From an uncultured Bacilli bacterium (GTDB taxonomy: Bacteria; Bacillota_I; Bacilli_A; RF39; UBA660): 20,204 bases of DNA. The position numbers and the translations under genes were made by a program. Of this stretch, positions 20,106-20,204 are shown one piece after another (the stretch's first letter is position 1; every line of letters starts with the position of its first letter). The notes under the pieces are model-generated. The model had not been told where the DNA came from and did no database searches. It saw only the letters and a list, made by a program, of their open reading frames with translations. Location of the stretch: contig CAKORV010000020.1 of assembly GCA_934101625.1 (NCBI GenBank), forward strand, positions 1-20,204, in the 5' to 3' direction.

Positions 20106-20204
20106 ATGAAAAATAAAAAGTATATTGTGTATTTGGTAGTAAGTATATTAGTATTAACTATAGGAGTAAGTTATGCATACTTTAAAGCAAGAGTAAATGG
20201 TGAA
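20106..20204 (+). CDS. YAYF-type exported protein, N-terminal part
   Basis: 33 codons, open to the right edge. A basic start (MKNKKY) and hydrophobic helix (IVYLVVSILVLTIGVSYAYF) are followed by KARVNGE. This parallels the start of the decayed gene at 865 (MKEKKYLIL...GVTYAYFTT). Such signal regions occur on TasA/camelysin-like surface or matrix proteins. The match between the copies covers promoter, leader and signal region, so the two are members of one gene family. GGAGAG lies about 8 nt upstream. The body of the protein is outside the window. Confidence 0.8.
   Translation, partial: MKNKKYIVYLVVSILVLTIGVSYAYFKARVNGE

Overview
The window is very A+T-rich and mostly plus-strand, with Shine-Dalgarno sites of the AGGTGAT/AGGGGG type, sigma-A-like promoters at 17-bp spacing and the core genes secG, rnr and rarA. 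This points to a low-GC Bacillota, probably an uncultured host-associated Bacilli-like lineage. Trp is encoded by TGG throughout, so I read the standard bacterial code. The species cannot be named from sequence alone.

Layout. The left edge holds the C-terminus of what looks like seryl-tRNA synthetase and a small unknown gene (261-629). At 653-1357 comes a promoter, a long structured leader and a decayed gene for a small exported 'YAYF' protein. The same promoter, leader and start of gene recur at the right edge (19833-20204), where the gene is open to the end of the window. The two leaders share a 79-bp block with 76 identities. The right-hand leader also holds a short ORF, an eight-G run and two terminator-like hairpins, so it looks like an attenuator.

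1497-8963 is a tight five-gene operon: an SPFH/stomatin-like protein with a SHOCT tail, a membrane protein with two zinc ribbons, a zinc-ribbon/TM/WG-repeat-like protein, a four-TM protein with a C-terminal zinc ribbon, and an M4 (thermolysin-like) protease tethered by an N-terminal zinc ribbon and TM helix. The first two resemble the YdjI/YdjG envelope-stress module of Bacillus subtilis. A degenerate polysaccharide-deacetylase-like protein (9003-9827) follows behind a hairpin that covers its own ribosome-binding site. A second operon (9931-13214) encodes a coiled-coil membrane protein and a surface protein with twelve CPNGG-type cysteine repeats behind a pilin-like N-terminus.

13260-15203 is the most unusual stretch. 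Two related small exported-protein genes have nearly identical promoters exactly 1500 bp apart, and the second has lost its membrane anchor. Between them lie three copies of a ~75-nt RNA unit, each with its own promoter, folded stem and U-tract, plus a minus-strand gene of unknown function that ends inside the terminator of the second unit. Paired base changes among the copies support a conserved RNA fold. I do not recognise the family and regard it as the best candidate for an undescribed element here.

The right third is conventional: rarA (minus), a divergent HExxH metallopeptidase, secG and rnr. smpB, a frequent neighbour of rnr, is not seen; the second YAYF leader starts directly after rnr. 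No CRISPR array, tRNA, rRNA or insertion sequence was recognised.
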